In this document: piece by piece, positions 61,621 through 64,000 of the stretch | How the letters are laid out: each line of letters begins with the position of its first letter | Position numbering within the stretch: position 1 is the first letter of the stretch | DNA from: Sporomusa silvacetica DSM 10669 | GTDB taxonomy: Bacteria > Bacillota > Negativicutes > Sporomusales > Sporomusaceae | Length of the DNA: 64,000 nucleotides | Direction of reading: 5' to 3' | Assembly (NCBI RefSeq): GCF_002257705.1 | Contig: NZ_LSLK01000109.1 | Location: 1-64,000 of the forward strand | Translations under genes and position numbers: made by a program | Notes under the pieces: generated by a model | What the model was told of the DNA's origin: nothing | Databases searched by the model: none | What the model saw: the letters and a program-made list of their open reading frames with translations, nothing else

Positions 61621-61999
61621 AAAGGCACGCATTGAAATCATTCCGATGATTGATACCATGTTCTTTTTGCTGGTGTTTTTCATGGTGGCCACCTTGTCAA
61701 TGACCACCCAAAACAGTCTGCCGGTTAATCTTCCTCATGCCAGCGGCATACAGAGTGACAAACAACAGGTGTTTACACTGACACTGACCAAAGATGATAG
61801 GCTTTTTTACGATAAGGAAGAAATCGCCTCATCGGCTGATGCTGTACAGCGTCTTGCACAGCACGGCAGGGAGAATAAACAAACCTCGGTGATTATCAAT
61901 GCCGACCGCAGTGTGGAGCATGGCCGGGTCATTGAACTCATGGATGCCATTCGGCAAACCGGCATAACCAAAATTGCTGTAGCCGTCAATCCCTCTTAG
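61595..61999 (+). CDS. exbD: ExbD/TolR-family protein (cassette 2)
   Basis: 134 aa, about 90 percent identical to 6427, with the same essential Asp in IPMIDTMFFLL. It is the most conserved protein between the two cassettes, suggesting the ExbD parts may be interchangeable. Confidence 0.94.
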   Translation: MKIPRNTPKKARIEIIPMIDTMFFLLVFFMVATLSMTTQNSLPVNLPHASGIQSDKQQVFTLTLTKDDRLFYDKEEIASSADAVQRLAQHGRENKQTSVIINADRSVEHGRVIELMDAIRQTGITKIAVAVNPS

Positions 62000-62076
62000 A
62001 TCATAGCCATTTTGATGAGCATAAGGTTAGCTGTAGTAGGTTCTATACAAGAATTTTTGGAAAGGTTGACAGTTTC

Positions 62077-63810
62077 ATGCAAAAATATGGTTCTAAGTTT
62101 TTTAAAGGAGTATGGAAAATTTCCCGGGGGTATTGGCAGTCGGAAGAAAAATGGTACGCCGGAATACTGCTGGCCGTGATTATTGGCTTACAGCTTCTTG
62201 ATGTGTATGCCATGGTAAAGTACAATGCTTGGCAAAATACCTTTTATAATACAATACAAAATCTGGATAAAACTGGTTTTCTGCAATATTTAGGCTATTG
62301 GCCGATATTCACGGTAGTCTTTCTCGTTATTGAGATATATAAGCTTTATTTGCAACAACTCTTAGAAATCAAATGGCGCAGTTGGCTGACAGACCATTAT
62401 CTTACAGGCTGGCTTAAGAAACGTACTTATTATTTGATGCAGATAGTTGATAACAGCACGGATAATCCTGATCAGCGAATCAGTGAGGATTTACGGTTAT
62501 TCGTCTACTCAACATTGACGCTTGCCCTCGGCTTTTTAAGGGCGGTCATCCAATTCTGTACCTTTATCGTTATTCTATGGAATTTATCTGGATCACTAGA
62601 GATTCCTGTGGGGGAGCAACAAGTTAGTATTCCCGGCTATATGGTTTGGGTGGCTATCATTTATGCCCTTACCGGCTCGTTTTTGACGGCAATCGTAGGC
62701 AAGTCTCTGGTCGGACTTGATTATGCCAAACAGCGGTATGAAGCTGATTTTCGTTTTAGCATGATCCGTTTGCGTGAAAACAGTGAAGGTGTTGCTTTTT
62801 ATCATGGCGAGCAGCGTGAACAGACTAATTTTAATCAATGTTTTACTAAGATTATTGACAATTTCCGCGGGATTATGGCACGCCAAAAAAAACTGTCCTG
62901 GGTAGTCATATTACATTGGCGGCTTACATTCTTATTTCCCTATCTTGTTTGTGCACCCCGTCTTTTTAGTGGGCAAATGCAATTGGGAGGTCTTATGCAG
63001 ACGGCTAGCGCTTTTACGCAAGTGGAAGCGGCGTTAACATTTGTTATCAGAAATTACTTTTCATTGACAGAGGCTTCGCTGGCGGAATTGCAGGCGGTGG
63101 TCAACAGGTTAATCAACTTTATTGATCATATGAACCGGACACAAGAAATGGTGGAAAAGAAGTCCATTGAAATAAGCCATACTTCTGATGCGGTATTATC
63201 AGTAAACGGACTTAATGTGGCTTTGCCAAACGGCGAATTATTATTGAAAAATTTAGAACTCAAAATCCATGCAGGCGATAAATTGCTGATTACCGGGGCA
63301 TCGGGTATCGGAAAAAGTACTTTAATGAAAACATTGGCTGGTATTTGGCCTTTCGGTCAGGGAAATATTCATATTCCCGAGAATCAGAAGCTATTATTTT
63401 TGCCGCAAAAGCCGTATTTGCCGTTAGGTACTTTACGCGATGTTATTTTATATCCTAGTGCGGCAGATTCAGCTCCTGATGAAAAGATACGAGAAATTAT
63501 GACAATATGTAAGTTGGGACATTTGACCGAAAAATTGGATCAGGCAGAAAATTGGTCGCAAATACTTTCATTAGGCGAACAGCAACGGGTTGCTTTTACG
63601 AGGGCCATATTACAGCGCCCGGAGTGGCTGTTTCTGGATGAGGCAACTTCGGCTCTTGATGAACCGACAGAAAAGGTCATGTATCATTTAGTACAAGAAC
63701 AATTGCCAAAATCGACAGTGATAAGTGTCGGTCATCGCAGTACACTAACCGAGTATCATAAATTGAAACTAAGTATCGAAAAAGCAGGTGCCTGGAAGCT
63801 GGCGGCATGA
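62077..63810 (+). CDS. YddA/BacA-type ABC half-transporter (cassette 2)
   Basis: 577 aa, same length as its paralogue at 6951. Membrane domain with WRSWLTDHYL and DNPDQRISEDLRLF; ATPase with GASGIGKST, LSLGEQQRVAF and WLFLDEATSALDE. The membrane halves are more alike than the ATPase halves. ATG follows GGAAAGG. Last gene of cassette 2; it abuts a truncated gene on the other strand. Confidence 0.9.
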   Translation: MQKYGSKFFKGVWKISRGYWQSEEKWYAGILLAVIIGLQLLDVYAMVKYNAWQNTFYNTIQNLDKTGFLQYLGYWPIFTVVFLVIEIYKLYLQQLLEIKWRSWLTDHYLTGWLKKRTYYLMQIVDNSTDNPDQRISEDLRLFVYSTLTLALGFLRAVIQFCTFIVILWNLSGSLEIPVGEQQVSIPGYMVWVAIIYALTGSFLTAIVGKSLVGLDYAKQRYEADFRFSMIRLRENSEGVAFYHGEQREQTNFNQCFTKIIDNFRGIMARQKKLSWVVILHWRLTFLFPYLVCAPRLFSGQMQLGGLMQTASAFTQVEAALTFVIRNYFSLTEASLAELQAVVNRLINFIDHMNRTQEMVEKKSIEISHTSDAVLSVNGLNVALPNGELLLKNLELKIHAGDKLLITGASGIGKSTLMKTLAGIWPFGQGNIHIPENQKLLFLPQKPYLPLGTLRDVILYPSAADSAPDEKIREIMTICKLGHLTEKLDQAENWSQILSLGEQQRVAFTRAILQRPEWLFLDEATSALDEPTEKVMYHLVQEQLPKSTVISVGHRSTLTEYHKLKLSIEKAGAWKLAA

Positions 63811-63952
63811 ACTGAATTTTTAAATTTGTGGTGAGTAGATCCTGAATAATTTCCAGTAACTGCATGGTAGGACTGGCCTTATACAGGCCGGCTAATAAAG
63901 AATAAACATTTTTACGCTCGTGTAGCCATGGGACTAATTGTTTTTTATCCAT
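63811..63952 (-). pseudogene. 5' fragment of a TorD-like chaperone gene (tentative)
   Basis: Read from ATG 63952 after GGGAGAGGA. The first 47 codons (WLHERKNVYSLLAGLYKASP and following) resemble the N-terminus of TorD-family chaperones that load molybdoenzymes. The frame then runs into the antisense of the ABC gene, so the 3' part was lost when cassette 2 joined here. The family call rests on a short stretch. Confidence 0.4.
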
Positions 63953-64000
63953 TAATATCCTCTCCCGAATTATTATTTGGCTGCAAGAATAGTCCTGTCC

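Overview
The window comes from a diderm anaerobic Firmicute, most likely of the Negativicutes (Sporomusaceae-like). It combines Firmicute traits (strong AGGAGG ribosome sites, CodY, NIL-domain MetN, TTG/GTG starts) with outer-membrane machinery (three TonB-dependent receptors, two TonB-ExbB-ExbD sets). No rRNA, tRNA, CRISPR array or intact transposase was seen.

Layout. 1-2353: end of a RAYT-type transposase, then a chemoreceptor. 2494-8684: leader, HMA protein, TonB-dependent receptor, tonB, exbB, exbD, YddA-type ABC exporter/importer. 8803-11350: OprC/NosA-like copper receptor and a double-glycine-leader peptide. 11462-13585: PLP-dependent sulfur amino acid enzyme and CodY. 13642-17654 (minus): NudC and a CjaA-like (cysteine-type) ABC importer. 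18028-21380: molybdopterin oxidoreductase and a UroD-type methyltransferase. 21435-29067: broken flavoprotein, NifX-like protein, DUF1858 protein and two nitrogenase-like component-1 pairs. 29167-33719: two QueG-like 4Fe-4S proteins and a complete NitT/TauT-type ABC transporter. 33792-41535: gamma-lyase/synthase, M20 deacylase, MetQIN, aminotransferase and GlcD-type oxidase. 41624-54542: a third NifK-like/NifD-like pair split by transporter genes, two more UroD-type methyltransferases and many orphan permeases. 54777-55491: intact iron-sulfur flavoprotein. 55492-56495: decayed sequence and an HxlR regulator. 56714-63810: a second, diverged copy of the HMA/TonB cassette containing a copA remnant.

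The strongest unexplained signal is a short RNA-like leader present 22 times on both strands, in front of almost every operon. Consensus: YTGAY, a 3-6 bp helix P1 with an A-rich loop, then RAGGC opening a terminator hairpin and a T-run. P1 arms covary between copies, and in several copies the 3' arm of P1 is also part of the terminator stem, as expected of an attenuator. I do not recognise it as a named riboswitch or protein-binding leader.

Functional reading (inference): a regulon for scavenging reduced organosulfur compounds. Nitrogenase-like component-1 proteins (compare methylthio-alkane reductase), UroD-type methyltransferases, sulfonate-type ABC transporters, methionine and cysteine importers and Cys/Met PLP enzymes share one leader family. 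No NifH-like reductase is encoded here, so it must come from elsewhere in the genome. The substrates cannot be read from the sequence.
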